Below, piece after piece: positions 1 through 12,100 of a stretch of DNA of 64,000 bases. The first letter of the stretch is position 1. Each line of letters opens with the position of its first letter. The DNA lies in contig OX638132.1 in assembly GCA_951804985.1 (NCBI GenBank), positions 92,260,696-92,324,695 of the forward strand, read 5' to 3'. A program made the position numbers and the translations under genes. The notes under the pieces were generated by a model. The model did not search any database and was not told the origin of the DNA. It saw only the letters and a program-made list of their open reading frames with translations. Source of the stretch: Dryomyza anilis. Its lineage: Eukaryota > Arthropoda > Insecta > Diptera > Dryomyzidae.

Positions 1-283
1 GGCAGAGCTCTCTCACCATTTGAGTTGTGTTTGTTATATTTGTACTCAAATTGGTGGGACCTACAGTTTAATGCCGAATCCGAACGGCGAATGAGAGTTT
101 TTTGTTTTACTCTCGTAGGTTTGCCATTTACTTCCGAGAGGTAACGTCGCATAGAAAAATGTTTTCTATGAAAAAGATGTTGGCAGTGGCTGGGGATCGA
201 ACCGGGGACCTTTCGGCTCGAAGTCAAAAGCGACTTTCGCTCGTAGTTCAACGCACAAATCAGATGAACTACCGCCGCTACTA
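1..283 (-). repeat. tRNA-derived SINE, copy 1 (cut by window edge)
   Basis: Read on the minus strand, a tRNA-like head (box B-like ggttcgatcc near 190-200) is followed by a body and a tail module (ccgttcggattcggca, then aaactgtaggtccc). The head carries a small internal duplication (tttcgctcg/tttcggctcg) absent from copy 2. The 3' end is beyond position 1. Confidence 0.65.
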
Positions 284-1786
284 CTTTATTGTACCCTACA
301 CTAAAAGTGAAGTGTTTGTAACACCCAGTAGGAGGCAATCTGGATCAACTGTCTGTAAGTTTTTCTGTTGAAATCAAGATTACAGAAAAACCAGCAGAGC
401 TTGATCAATAAAACAGTATTTAAATTGGGCGTCGTCAATTAGTTGCGACCTGTAATCCACCCACTTTAGAAAATACACCTCATATAGCACTAAAACCCAC
501 CAGAGATGGCTATTTAAGTTTGCAGTTACTTGCAGGATTCGTTAACCCAGCCGTCTTTTACTTAATTAATTATAATTGATTAATAATTATTAAAGCTATC
601 ATCGCCTACTATTGGAAAATCCGTTCTCAAAATTTCTCATGTGAACTCACCTTTCTTACTCTTTGCAATAATATTAGACGGAAAATTTGTTCTTGTATAT
701 TTTAAGTTAAACCGTCTCGAAAATATTTCTTATTAAATTTTACAAATTTCTTATTCTCGGTAATTGACATCGTAATGCATCATCACATACTTCAACTGTC
801 GAATGTTTTGAACCGACGAATTTAGTGGTTCGATTTGGAGGATCCGGAAGAAGTAGCATGTCCTGGTGATTTCAATATAAAATGCAACTCATTCCAGGCA
901 AGTATACATCATAACTCTTTGCACGTCCACAACCAAATATTATTTTTAATTAAATATTTCACCATCGTTTTTGTGATACTATTTAAATTGTTCCGCTCCT
1001 TTGTTTTTTCTTAGTAATAATTTATGTTTCTTTACTTTTGCATGAACAACTTCCTTTTGGGCGCACTATTAACGAGGCCATTGGAAACGAGCATCATTGC
1101 CTCACATTACACATTAAAGAATTTTATAATTTATCAATTTTCCAAGCCATTACATTTGCTTTTACTAAATGTTAGTTTGGTTCACGTCCTCCTGAACTTG
1201 TGTAAGTTTTGTAAGTAGGGTTGAGGAAAAAAGAAAAACATCTAAATTGTTGGCTCTTTCTGTGCGCATTTATGTGTTTTCATTCAATTATTACTGAGTC
1301 TATCGTAAGATTAAAAATGCTATCATAACTCTGCGTACTACGACATCCTTTTTTCGATGCTTAAAGTCAAAGGTTCAAAGTTTACACAAGCGACTAAAGC
1401 AGTATCGCCAAACTGTCACATGTTAAAAAGTATTTTATGCCCTACCTTAATTTGTTCTAGTCACTTAGTGCAACAGTAGTTTTATTTAAAATATAATCAT
1501 AACATATACAGAATTTATATTAATTATACAAGATTGTTTTTGGTATAAGATCTATTAATAGGTTATGGTGCATATATCAAAGTAGATCATAATTCAAACA
1601 TTCCTTTTAACCCTTTACCTTTCGAATTTGGGTATCGAGATATGCGTGGATAATTTCTCCGACCACTTTCTCCAGATATTTTTTTTTATTTTGGGAATAT
1701 CTACTAAGATCCACATCACTCAGAAAGATTTTATCCATTGTACTATAAAATGTATTCCCTACGTTTTTGTGGTTAATAACGAGCGC
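284..1786. other. AT-rich non-coding DNA, probably dynein intron
   Basis: No exon of the dynein is recognisable here. Positions about 340-560 share blocks (cttgatcaataaaac; gacctgtaa; tttgcagttact.gcaggatt) with 50730-51420, so an old repeat is present. Nothing else is seen. Confidence 0.5.
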
Positions 1787-1862
1787 CCATGCACAAGCCG
1801 AGATTCGAACCTGAGACCTTTTGAATGCAAGTACAGCGCGACCTTTTGAATGCAAGTACAGT
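1787..1862 (-). repeat. tRNA-like fragment with a short duplication
   Basis: The minus strand has a box B-like ggttcgaatctcggc. Next to it a 22-nt segment (gaccttttgaatgcaagtac...) is repeated in tandem at 1817-1862. It is probably a decayed SINE head. Confidence 0.35.
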
Positions 1863-3000
1863 AGAACCAACCCAGTTTGACATTCGATTCGATATCGCTA
1901 CGAGATTATCTCGAGATGTGGAGGAATTCATTCGTTCTCTATTACGATTTCCTATCTGTATTAAACTACAATTCATTCTAAGATGCAAGCAAATATCATA
2001 ACGAGATAATGAAGTTTATTCGAAACGATAAAAAATATGATTCTGGATCAATATCGCATCAAATATCGAGATTGATTCGAAAAACATTTCGATATCGATG
2101 TTAAATATTCTATTTTTTGCTTAAATTTAAAAAATATAATAATAATAGTTCGGCACTACGATCCTATAAAAACTTAGGACGAGCTATCTCACCATTTTGA
2201 GCTGTGCGTGTTATATTTGTACTCAAAGTGGTGGGACCTACAGTTTATTGCCGAATCCGAACGGCGAGTGAAAGCTTTTCATAGGCACTGTTTTACTCTC
2301 GTAAGTTTGACAATTACTGCCGAGAGGAAGCGCGGTATAGAAAAATGTTTTCTATGAAAAGATGTTGTTAGCCCCAGTTCAGGCTTGAACCTGGGAACTT
2401 TCGGCTCGCAGTCCAACGCACTAACCACTCAGCTACCGCGGCTCAGTGCTTATTGCTAAAACAACGATATCAATCTTTTTATCGCAGTTAGTTCGAGTAA
2501 ACTTCGATCATCGAAGAGCCCCGAGACATGTCAGATTAAAAGTCACTTTGTATGGTTGTTCATATTGAAATATCTCTTAATCAAGATAATCTACATACCT
2601 CGTTGAGATCTCGTTTTAAAGCTACCTTTTTGAACACTATGCCCATTCGGTTCGATATCGTTATGAGATCAATGCAAGTAGATGGAGAACTCACACGATA
2701 TCGGACACATTCTCGTAGCAATATTGAGCGTCAAATGTTAGATAGATTTGATGCGTACTGTCGGAGACTTTCTCGATATGAGATGAAAAATTCACACTGT
2801 ATCGGACACATTCTCGTAGCGGTTATCGATAGTCAAATGCGCTCTGTCGAAGTTTTCTCGATACGAGACCTTTTTCGAAATTGCTGCGAAAAATATTGCG
2901 ATATAGATGAATTAAATGTTTAAATAACGTATCTTGTCAAATAACTTGAATGTACGAGAAATTTTAGTAATTAGAATCGATAAAGCAAGGAGATCGAACT
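1863..3000. repeat. CGATATCG-rich decayed repeat region (interrupted by SINE copy 2)
   Basis: Motifs such as ttcgatatcg, tatcgagat and the pair cggacacattctcgtagc (2703 and 2801) recur many times on both strands. No coding sequence is evident; the 123-aa open frame at 2552-2923 has repeat-like, low-information content. Confidence 0.35.
2137..2445 (-). repeat. tRNA-derived SINE, copy 2, most complete
   Basis: On the minus strand it runs from a tRNA-like head with good A box (tagctgagtggttag) and B box (ggttcaagcct), through a body shared with copies 1 and 4, to the tail with ccgttcggattcggca and aaactgtaggtccc. It ends in a TTA/TAT microsatellite at about 2137-2150. The tail resembles a LINE-derived 3' end that I remember from other higher flies. 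It sits in a CGATATCG-rich stretch. Confidence 0.7.
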
Positions 3001-3640
3001 ATTTTATCGCAGTTATTCGAGGCATCGAAAGTCTCCGCGAGTCATGGCAGACGGGGTTAAGTAACAACTCCTAAAGTTTCAGTTATAATAGACGAATGTT
3101 ATGACACCGGAAAGGAACGTAAATCATAAATCCAAATTCTACGGAGCTTTAAGTCCGGGCCATATTATAATCATTTGTATGTTGTACGCATTTATCGAAA
3201 CATTCCGTTCCATTTAGGTGACATTTGAGTACGTTCAGTCTATTATAGTTGAAGCTTATACCTGTATAAGTCGTCAGTGGTCATTGTTCTTGACTTTACA
3301 ATTGAAATGACTTCGTATTATTTTATCGAAATTATTCGAGAAATCTTCGCGGTATCTAAAGTCTCCGAGATATGGCAGACTGGGTTAAGTTACAACTCCT
3401 AAAGGTCCAGTTATAATAGACATACTTGCTCAAATGTCACCAGAAAGGAACGTAAAGCAGAAATCTAAAATCTACTGATTTTTACGTCCCGGCCATATTA
3501 TAACCATATGTATGTTGTAGGCATTTATCGAAACATTCCGTCCCATTCCGGTAACATTTCAGTACGTTAAGTCTATTATAACTGTAGCTTAAACCTGCAT
3601 AACTTGTAAGTGGTCATTGTTCTTGCGTCTAAAATTGTAT
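2985..3640. repeat. Two diverged tandem copies of a hairpin-type miniature element (~330 bp)
   Basis: Each copy has inverted arms: cagttataatagac at 3079 with its complement near 3240-3252, and the same at 3409 with its complement near 3571-3584. The arms also share cacc(g/a)gaaaggaacgt and its complement. Both contain the block ccatattataa at the centre, about 330 bp apart. Confidence 0.5.
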
Positions 3641-4224
3641 GAGCTTACAATGGAAATATTTTACATTTCTGAAAAAAAATGAACTTTTTCAAATTTTATG
3701 ATGGTATTTTTATGACATCATAATACAAAAATCTTTTTTCAAATTCGTATGTAGAACACTATTACTGAAAACATGAACATGGACAGATAATGGTGGTCCT
3801 ATAATTGGTCGGGTTATGACAATGTCAAAATACAATTATGACTTCCCGATCACGACCCTAGTACAGTTTCTACTAAGGAATGCTATGTACCCATACCCTA
3901 TATGCTCAAATTTAGCCAACATCCAAGAGGTCAAATCTCAAAATTTACTGTTTTTGATATATTTGGTGTGGACTACCTCTATCTCAAATATGTTTAATGT
4001 AATGTTATAAGTTATAGACTCTTTTAAGTTAATATAACATCCACTTTTAGATTTTAAAACCCTAATAAAAGCTTAAAGTCTTAAAACTATTTGATACTTT
4101 TTGAAGTACTGGGAACTATATACAATTGATACCATTGCATACTATTTCTTAAATACCGACTATAACTTTATTGGCTGTTTTATTTTTTTCCATTTATTAT
4201 TTGTCTTTCTATTTTCTTCTTTAG
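3641..4224. other. Intron sequence before the first dynein exon in the window
   Basis: AT-rich DNA with nothing recognisable, ending in a pyrimidine tract and the AG acceptor at 4223-4224. Confidence 0.5.
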
Positions 4225-6118
4225 AAACTAATGTTCCTGCGCTGTTTTCGCGTGGATCGAATATTCCGTTGTATAAATCAGTATATCGTCGACACAATGG
4301 ATGAGTTTTATATTACACCGCCAGTGGTGAGTTTCGCCGCCATCTATGAGCAGACGACATGCAATATTCCGGTATGTTTTATCCTGAGTGCGGGCTCCGA
4401 TCCAACGAATGACTTAATGAAGCTGGCGGAGCAGGTTGGCGGTGGCATGGGCAACTTTTGTCACATTTCATTGGGCCAAGGACAGGAAAAGGTGAGAGAA
4501 ACCACAATATCATGTCTGGCAGTTATGTCCCTACATACAGCATTACCAACAACAACAACAACCAAAAATATTGTGACAAAGTTACTCCTCGTACATCGTA
4601 GACTGTAATAAGAAGCGCTTCGTAAAAATAGTTTGGAATAGCAGTTTTCGCGCTCTTGTTAGCACCAACGCCCACCCATGGATGGCTGTAAAAAGCATAA
4701 ACAATGTCAACATATTTTACAACCAGAATTCTTTCCAATGCATGGATGGGAATTTCTGCGTATTCAGCAATTCAGCTTCAACATCAGATTAAATTTTTGT
4801 TTAACAAACGAAACTGATTTCAGGCAGTTCTGTAGATTATTTCGTTGTCGTTGTTCTCTGGTTGTTTTTGTGCTTTTAGCATAAATTTGGCTACTTCGAT
4901 ATTGTACAAATTGTTTTGTATAATTTGTTTTGGTCCTTCTTATATTTTACAGGCTGCTTTGAATCTACTCGATTTATCCGTGCGACAAGGACAATGGCTC
5001 ATGTTGCAAAATGGGCATCTACTCATAAGTTTTGTGCGTCAACTGGAAAAGTATTTGGAGAAAATCGAAAGTCCGCATCCCGATTTTCGTCTATGGATAA
5101 CAACAGATCCGACGCCCACCTTTCCAATCGGCATACTACAGAAGTCTTTAAAAGGTATTTTAAATTTTTGTTGCTTTCTTTGTTTGCACTCGACTAATAG
5201 AAGAACTTCTCAAATAGTTGTAACGGAACCACCCAATGGTTTAAAGCTAAATTTGCGCTCGACTTTCTTCAAACTGCGGCAGGAACGTCTGGAGTGTTGC
5301 AATCATGCCGCATTCCGGCCACTAGTTTATGTATTGGCTTTCTTCCATGCCGTGGTGCAGGTATTTTTTTATAGAAAAATATAAAATTTTTTTTACATTT
5401 TTAGTTTATAATTCTTCATTTTTATTTTGCTCATGCTTAATGAGGTTAGTTCAATAATGAAAATGTTATTCACAACTTGGCAAAACTTTTTTTAACTTTT
5501 GTAATAACTTTTTACATTTGCAGGAACGTCGTAAATATGATAAATTAGGTTGGAACATTTGCTATGACTTCAATGACTCTGACTTTGAAGTTTGCTTGGA
5601 GATATTGCAAACCTATCTGAACAAGGTCACGGGTCCAGAAACGAAAATGCCTTGGAACAGTCTTAAATACCTGATAGGCGAGGTATTAAATATGACACTT
5701 TTTGTATTTTGAATTATTTAAAAAAAAAAACTCTTTTTCTTTTTAGGTCATGTACGGCGGCCGCGTAATAGACGATTTTGACCGTCGCATTACGCGCACC
5801 TACATGGACGAGTACATGGGTGATTTTCTGTTTGATACATTTCAACCGTTCCACTTCTATAAGGACGATAATACAGACTACTGTATACCCGAGGATGAAA
5901 TCGTGCTAAAGGAAGATTTTATCGGTGAGTTTAAAGCTCTTGGTTCACAAATTCTTAGAGCCTGACCTCTTTAACTCTTCTCACAGCGCACATTGACAAG
6001 CTGCCGCTCGTCAACAAGCCAGACGTATTCGGCCTACATCCCAATGCCGAAATCGGTTACTATACGCAGTCGGCCAGAGGCATCTGGAATCATTTAATTG
6101 AGCTGCAGCCACAAACAG
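4225..6118 (+). CDS. Dhc98D: Dynein exons for the D6 P-loop/AAA6 region and AAA lid
   Basis: These are six compact exons with short introns (62-461 nt), unlike the huge introns further on. Exon 4225-4491 opens in phase 0 with [13 protein letters not shown] and contains [17 protein letters not shown], the D6 P-loop domain. Exon 4953-5154 carries [17 protein letters not shown]. Exons 5524-5682 and 5747-5924 carry [16 protein letters not shown] and [15 protein letters not shown], hallmarks of the lid segment. Exon 5987-6118 ends in phase 1 after ELQPQT, so the glycine codon is split across the 2.3 kb intron. No frameshift or stop is seen. Confidence 0.9.
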
Positions 6119-9100
6119 GTGACACCAGCACATTACCTCTTCACCAGGTTCACCCATAAATGCACTCTGCACTGCAATTGGCGGTTTCCCTGCACTTGGC
6201 AATTATTTCAATTTATTTTTGACGCTTTTTATGTGTGTGACCCTGTGCCCTCCGCGTTCATTGATTGTTCGTTTCGTTTCATTTGGTTTTCGCACTATTT
6301 TTGCACACGTTGTTCAACTTTCCGCGATTTAATTTAATTAATTAGTTGCGGTTTTGCAATTAACTTTATTGCCTACACCACCACACATTACCAATTTAAA
6401 TACATAATTATTAATTTCACTAAAGGACTCTCGTCCTGCCAACAACAACAATAACAACACTAACATCCTGCTATATAATTACTCTGAAAATGTATCTCTT
6501 TCATGCTCACACACCACTCGACAGTTGCCATGTGGGAACCAACCGGACACGATGCTACACACGGTAAAACACATTATAACCATTATAACTCCCATCCCAT
6601 CGAACACAACCATTTGCCTATACTGTTTTCCTACTTCAAAACACCAAAAAATAACACCCTATCGAAAAATTCATTTACAGATTTCAATTTATTTTCAAAA
6701 CTATCCAAAAAAAAAAAAAGTAGCTCGCGCGCATATAAATCAAATATGGCAGCTTCGAGAATGGCTCTAATGATATATCGAGCGCGAGTACTGTTATATT
6801 TTATAATTTAACATGAGCAAAAGCTTTTCGACGGACCGTCCCAAAATACTCTCGACATCATTAATACTTTTTAATAACAAGTGCAATGACTGTATCAGGC
6901 ATCGATGATTTTCATGTGCATTGAAATTAAATTTTTGTCTATAAGTACTACATTTCTATATAACAAACGAATCATACTAATTTATGTTTAAAATTTAAGC
7001 TACAAAATCGATAGACCAATTCTCATAATTTATGCAAATAGCATTACCCAGTATAAAATCTGACAACTTTGGGTCATGTAGAATGCGTAGTTACTGAGTT
7101 ATTTAAAGTTTAAACTAAAATCCGTTCAAACTAAAGTTGTACGATTTTTATAATTTATATATCAAAAGATGCAGAGAATATCCAGAGCACAATCTTTATA
7201 TTATGAAAATTACATCATACCTAACTCAGTATGAAATCACCCATATTTGGCTTATCTAGGATGCTTAGTTTTTGAGTTATTTAAAGACAAAGATAGAATG
7301 GCAATTTTCGTTGACCGAATCTTATAATTTATATATCGTAAGATATGAATTTATGCACAGAAAACCCGTAACAAATTGCAATACTGTAATCCTTATAATA
7401 GGAAAGTGTCTTCATGTCGAACTCATATAAAGTATGCCAACTTTGGGCGATCTACGACGCATAGTTTCTCAGTTATTTAAAGTTTAAACTAGAAAACCGA
7501 TATCTTCGGTTTTACGTCGGCCGATTTTTATAATTCATACATCAAAAGATAGCTATTTATGCAGTGAATAACAATGCTGTAATCTTATTAATAGAAAAAT
7601 GTCATCATGTCTAACTCAGTGTCCACTTGGGACTTCACTTGTTAATTCTGCTTGCTGGAGCCGCTTTCGATGCTTCACTGCTTTTCGCTGCTTTGCAGTT
7701 GCCAATGGGCACCGATGAAACAATTCAAAAATGATTTGTCTCCTTGAGACACTACTTTGTCTTTTTTGAGACAATGTAATAGTTCCATAAAAACGCGTGG
7801 TTGTTTTAGGTTTAAGTTCAAACGTTATAATATTTATTTCTAAGTTTATTTTAAGTTTTAGTTTTAAGTAATTCTACGTTATACTGCTGCAGATGTTGAA
7901 AGTTGAGTGAGTGTCCCATCACACCACGAGGCTAATGTCACCTTTGACGTTTGTTCTTTCGCTCATCTATGCGATTGTATGCGTGCGCCTGTCATGCGTT
8001 GGAGACTTTTTGGACAGAGTTGCCAACCGTTCTAATGAGTCGCCTTATGTTGGTATAATGCGGCGTTCACATCAGATAATGATATAAAGTTTACGTTCGC
8101 GGCGCGAACACTCAGTATATAGTCTACCCAGTTTGGCCTATCTAGAAAGCGTAGTTTCTGAGTTATTTAAAGTTTAAGCTAGAAATCTGATTTTCGATAA
8201 CCAATTCTCAATATTTATATATTTAAACATAGGTATTTATACACAGAATAACCATCCCAAATTGTAATACTGTACTCATTATAAAGAAAAATGTTTGCAT
8301 GTCGTATTCGCTAAAAATCTGTCAATTTTGGACTATATATAATTCGTATTTTTCGAGTTATTCACCGTTTACAATAATAATGTGATTCAAAATAATCAAT
8401 TAATGTTAAATACAATTTTATCAGGCGATGTTCTCGGTGGCATTAGCAGAGACGACTTCATAGACAATGTTGCGGCGGATATATTGGAAAAGCTGCCGGC
8501 CGCCTTTGAAGTGTGGCGTGTGAAGAAACAGATTCAAATGAACATCACACCGACAGGTGTAGTTTTGCTACAGGAACTGGATCGTTTTAATTTGCTGGTA
8601 GTACGCATCAAGAAAACATTGGAGCTGCTGCGTAAGGTAAGAGGTGCATCATGCATACACAGCAAAAAAAATCATCTTCATATTGATGAATTTCGTTCTT
8701 CAAACCATGATTTACTATATTGAAGAATATTCATAATATTGATAACTACAAAACATCAATATTATGAATTTATTATCAATTTGATGAATGATTGAAAAAG
8801 TGTTCTTTTGTTCATTTTTTCCATAGTTCTCAGTTCTCAAGTAGTTCTTGTATGTTATTTCTTGCTCGCCATGCATAAATTAGTAAAATGTTTTATAATA
8901 TAAAAATAAAAAGTTATAAATTGGAAAAAAAATTGTTGTTGATTGTTGAACTCGCAACCTTTCAACTCGTAGTCCAACACACTAACCAACTGATCCAACG
9001 ACGCCACTTTTCAGGCAAATTCTCTAGTCTATTCTGTAGCAATTTCTCAACTATATTCTTAAGTATTTCACAAGTCAAACATTTTTCATTTAAATCATTT

Positions 9101-12100
9101 TATCGTACGCCATATTCTAAATACTACAATTTGTAGATGTCAATTTTTCCACAACTCTTAACTTATAACAGATCATTATAGCATCGCGTAGGCTGTCGAA
9201 TGCCTCACTGACATTATGCCATCGAAATGCAATGAATCGTTTTGCGAAATTTATTACAGAGCGACGCACACAAGGCTGTGTTTATCGCATGATTAGATTT
9301 GTTTACGACATTTTTTCACAATCACAGCGATTTGTCAAAATAAGGGCTGGCGCTACAAAGCGTTACAACAAAGCGCAAACACTAATAAATCCATAATTTG
9401 AATTATTAATACTTGGCATACTCATACACACACACACACACACAGACACAGAAAGAGAGAGAGACTGACAGATATAAACAAACACATATTCGTGCGATTG
9501 TATTTGCATTCTTGGCAAGAGGCACATGGAAAAATGCCATAAAAATGGAGTACAAACCGAAAATTAAACAAACAGTCACTGTGCGTGTGTGTGCAGGACG
9601 CAAGGACCGACCAGGAGCGGACTGAAAGGAAATTCGAGGTTTTTGTTTTTAATCCATCGAAAAAATTTTATTTAAAAAGGATACAAAATATATTTTTTAA
9701 AATTATTAAAATGTGATTAATTATAATATTCCTCTTTTATTATAAAATCCTTCACTTATGGTCAGCCTAATTTAGAATATTTTTAAATGATCAATTTTAC
9801 GAATATTTATAATCTTTACAACGCATTTGGATTATCTTTTATTTAATTATAGTTAAAGCTTGTTAATCACACCCAATTTTATGTTTTTGTATGCTATTTA
9901 AATATTTCAAGGGTTCATATCTCCGAAACTATGGTCTGACTACCATAGTTTCAGAGATATGAACTGAAATTTTGTGTTGTTCTTATTTTAAGTCTTAAAT
10001 TTATCCTACAAAATTTGCTGTCATAATTTTAATGTTTTTAGTTGATCTGACGTGAAATCACCTATATAGGACATATTTCAATTTGGTTCATCTTTTCAAA
10101 TATGTTCATCTTTTCATCATTTTCAATCGGATCCAAAAATTAAACAGGCTTAGAAATTTCAATTTCAATTTTTTATGATTTGTTTAAATTTTATTTTAAT
10201 CCTTTTTATACGTCCAAGAGTGCCTTTAATACATTATTGCCATAGTTGGAGTGTTACTAGGCACTGTTACATGAGTCTTTTTTAGTCAGAACAGGATTTT
10301 ATCTACATGGTTTCCATTATATAAAATTAATCGGAACCCCAGACAAAATTTTGGAGTCTTAGAGCTAGTTTTCAGTTCTAGTTTCAACTCTGATTAATTA
10401 ATCTCCTCTTTAAATTAAACTCCGTTTAATTAAACTTCTCTGTAAATTAAACGACGTTTAATTTTGTTTAAACGATGGTTTACGTTCACTAAAAAATCAA
10501 TTCTAATTTTAAACTAAGTTTAAACCTTAAACTAAGTTCAAGTAGAACTGAAAAACTGGCCCTTATGGTTTTAAGATGAAGGTTTTAAGATGACAACAGC
10601 GAAGTTTGCATTAAAAAAGGTTTGTTCTGTGTCCGTTTCCAAAAAAATATTCCCAGAATCTACCATTAAAATTCTATAAAATTTGATAACCTGTTTTTAG
10701 TTTAGACAAGATTTTGTCAATAAAACTCAAGAATTCTGTTATATTTGTTTATATAGTTTTTTTATTCCTTGCATTGTTGACTCAGTTCATTGGTGCGTTG
10801 AACTGTGAGTCGAAAAGTTTCAGGTTCAAAACCCCGCGCTGGTCAACTTCAAAAGTAGAAAATGTTTTTCTGGAAAATATTGGCAAACGTTGTCAGTTAA
10901 AGTCTCTCACCCGCATTCTCTCATACACACGCACAGTTCAATTGCTGAGTGACAGCTCGATCTATGTTTTGACAATGACAGTTATAAATATTTCCCGAGC
11001 AACAATTTACTAGGCAGCCCAAATACTGCTTAGTTTCTCGTATGTATATAGTGGCCAGTGAAAACTGGTCGAAACCTTGTCAGCTACTTGTAGGGATATG
11101 AAGAGTATACCTTTACCAGTAAAACTAGTCAAAAACTGCTCGGTTACTAGTAAGGATTTGAAGAGTAGATCCCCTAGCAGAAATTTGCCCGATGCGCCAT
11201 CGGGAAATGATAAGGTTTTCGTTGGGTAAGCCCTATTAGAAAAAATTTGATCATTGCCTTTGCATGCCCTTATCATGTTTACCATACCAGGGTTTACATT
11301 ATCTAAATAGTCCATGTTCCCGAACATAGCTACATTATTTGTTCCTTATAACGAAATTAGCATCAGGCAATGATCGAGATTTAATGAGAGAAACCCTATT
11401 ATGCTCGGGCTCTGACAAGGCCCGTCGTCGGGTAAATAATAAAATGGGGTATTGCCCGATCAGTACAGGATCATGGCCTGAGTTCAGTACATGATCAGGA
11501 CACTGCGTTACAAGGACATTATGCACCCAGAAAAAAATACTATATAAATAATAGTTTTTTGCTATTAAAAATAGTCAATAGGATAAATTATTATTTTAAT
11601 CGGAAAATACCATTAAATACTAGAAAATACCAAGACATTGCCATTAAGTTTATATGAAAAGATTTATTTTTTGTATACTATTAAATCAATAATAGTCCTA
11701 TTGACCAATTATAATGGGATTTGAGGGATTTTTTTTCTGGGTGTGGGCCTCGTCATATCCCGATCATCTCAAATAATGACATGATCACTTCATGACCATG
11801 GCCCTACCAAAATTTCTACTAGGGTCGCTGCCAGTAAAACTAATTAAAAACTGCTCAAGATTTGAAGAGTCGATTTTTGCCCGAAGAGTTTTACTGGCTA
11901 CACTCATAAAAAAGATGACATAAAATTAATAGTTTTTATTAGCTACTGAAATTAGTCAATAGGACAAACAATTAATTCAATCGGTAAATCCCATTAAATA
12001 CTACAAAATATTATAAAATTATTTTTTGAGTTAATATGAAAATATTTAATTTTTAAATACTATTATTTGTATACTATTATTTTGTCCAATTGACAAATTC

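Noticed and set aside
2375..2445. A functional tRNA gene on the minus strand
   Set aside because: Boxes A and B are present, but the anticodon stem does not pair well and the sequence continues into a repeated body and tail, so it is a SINE head.
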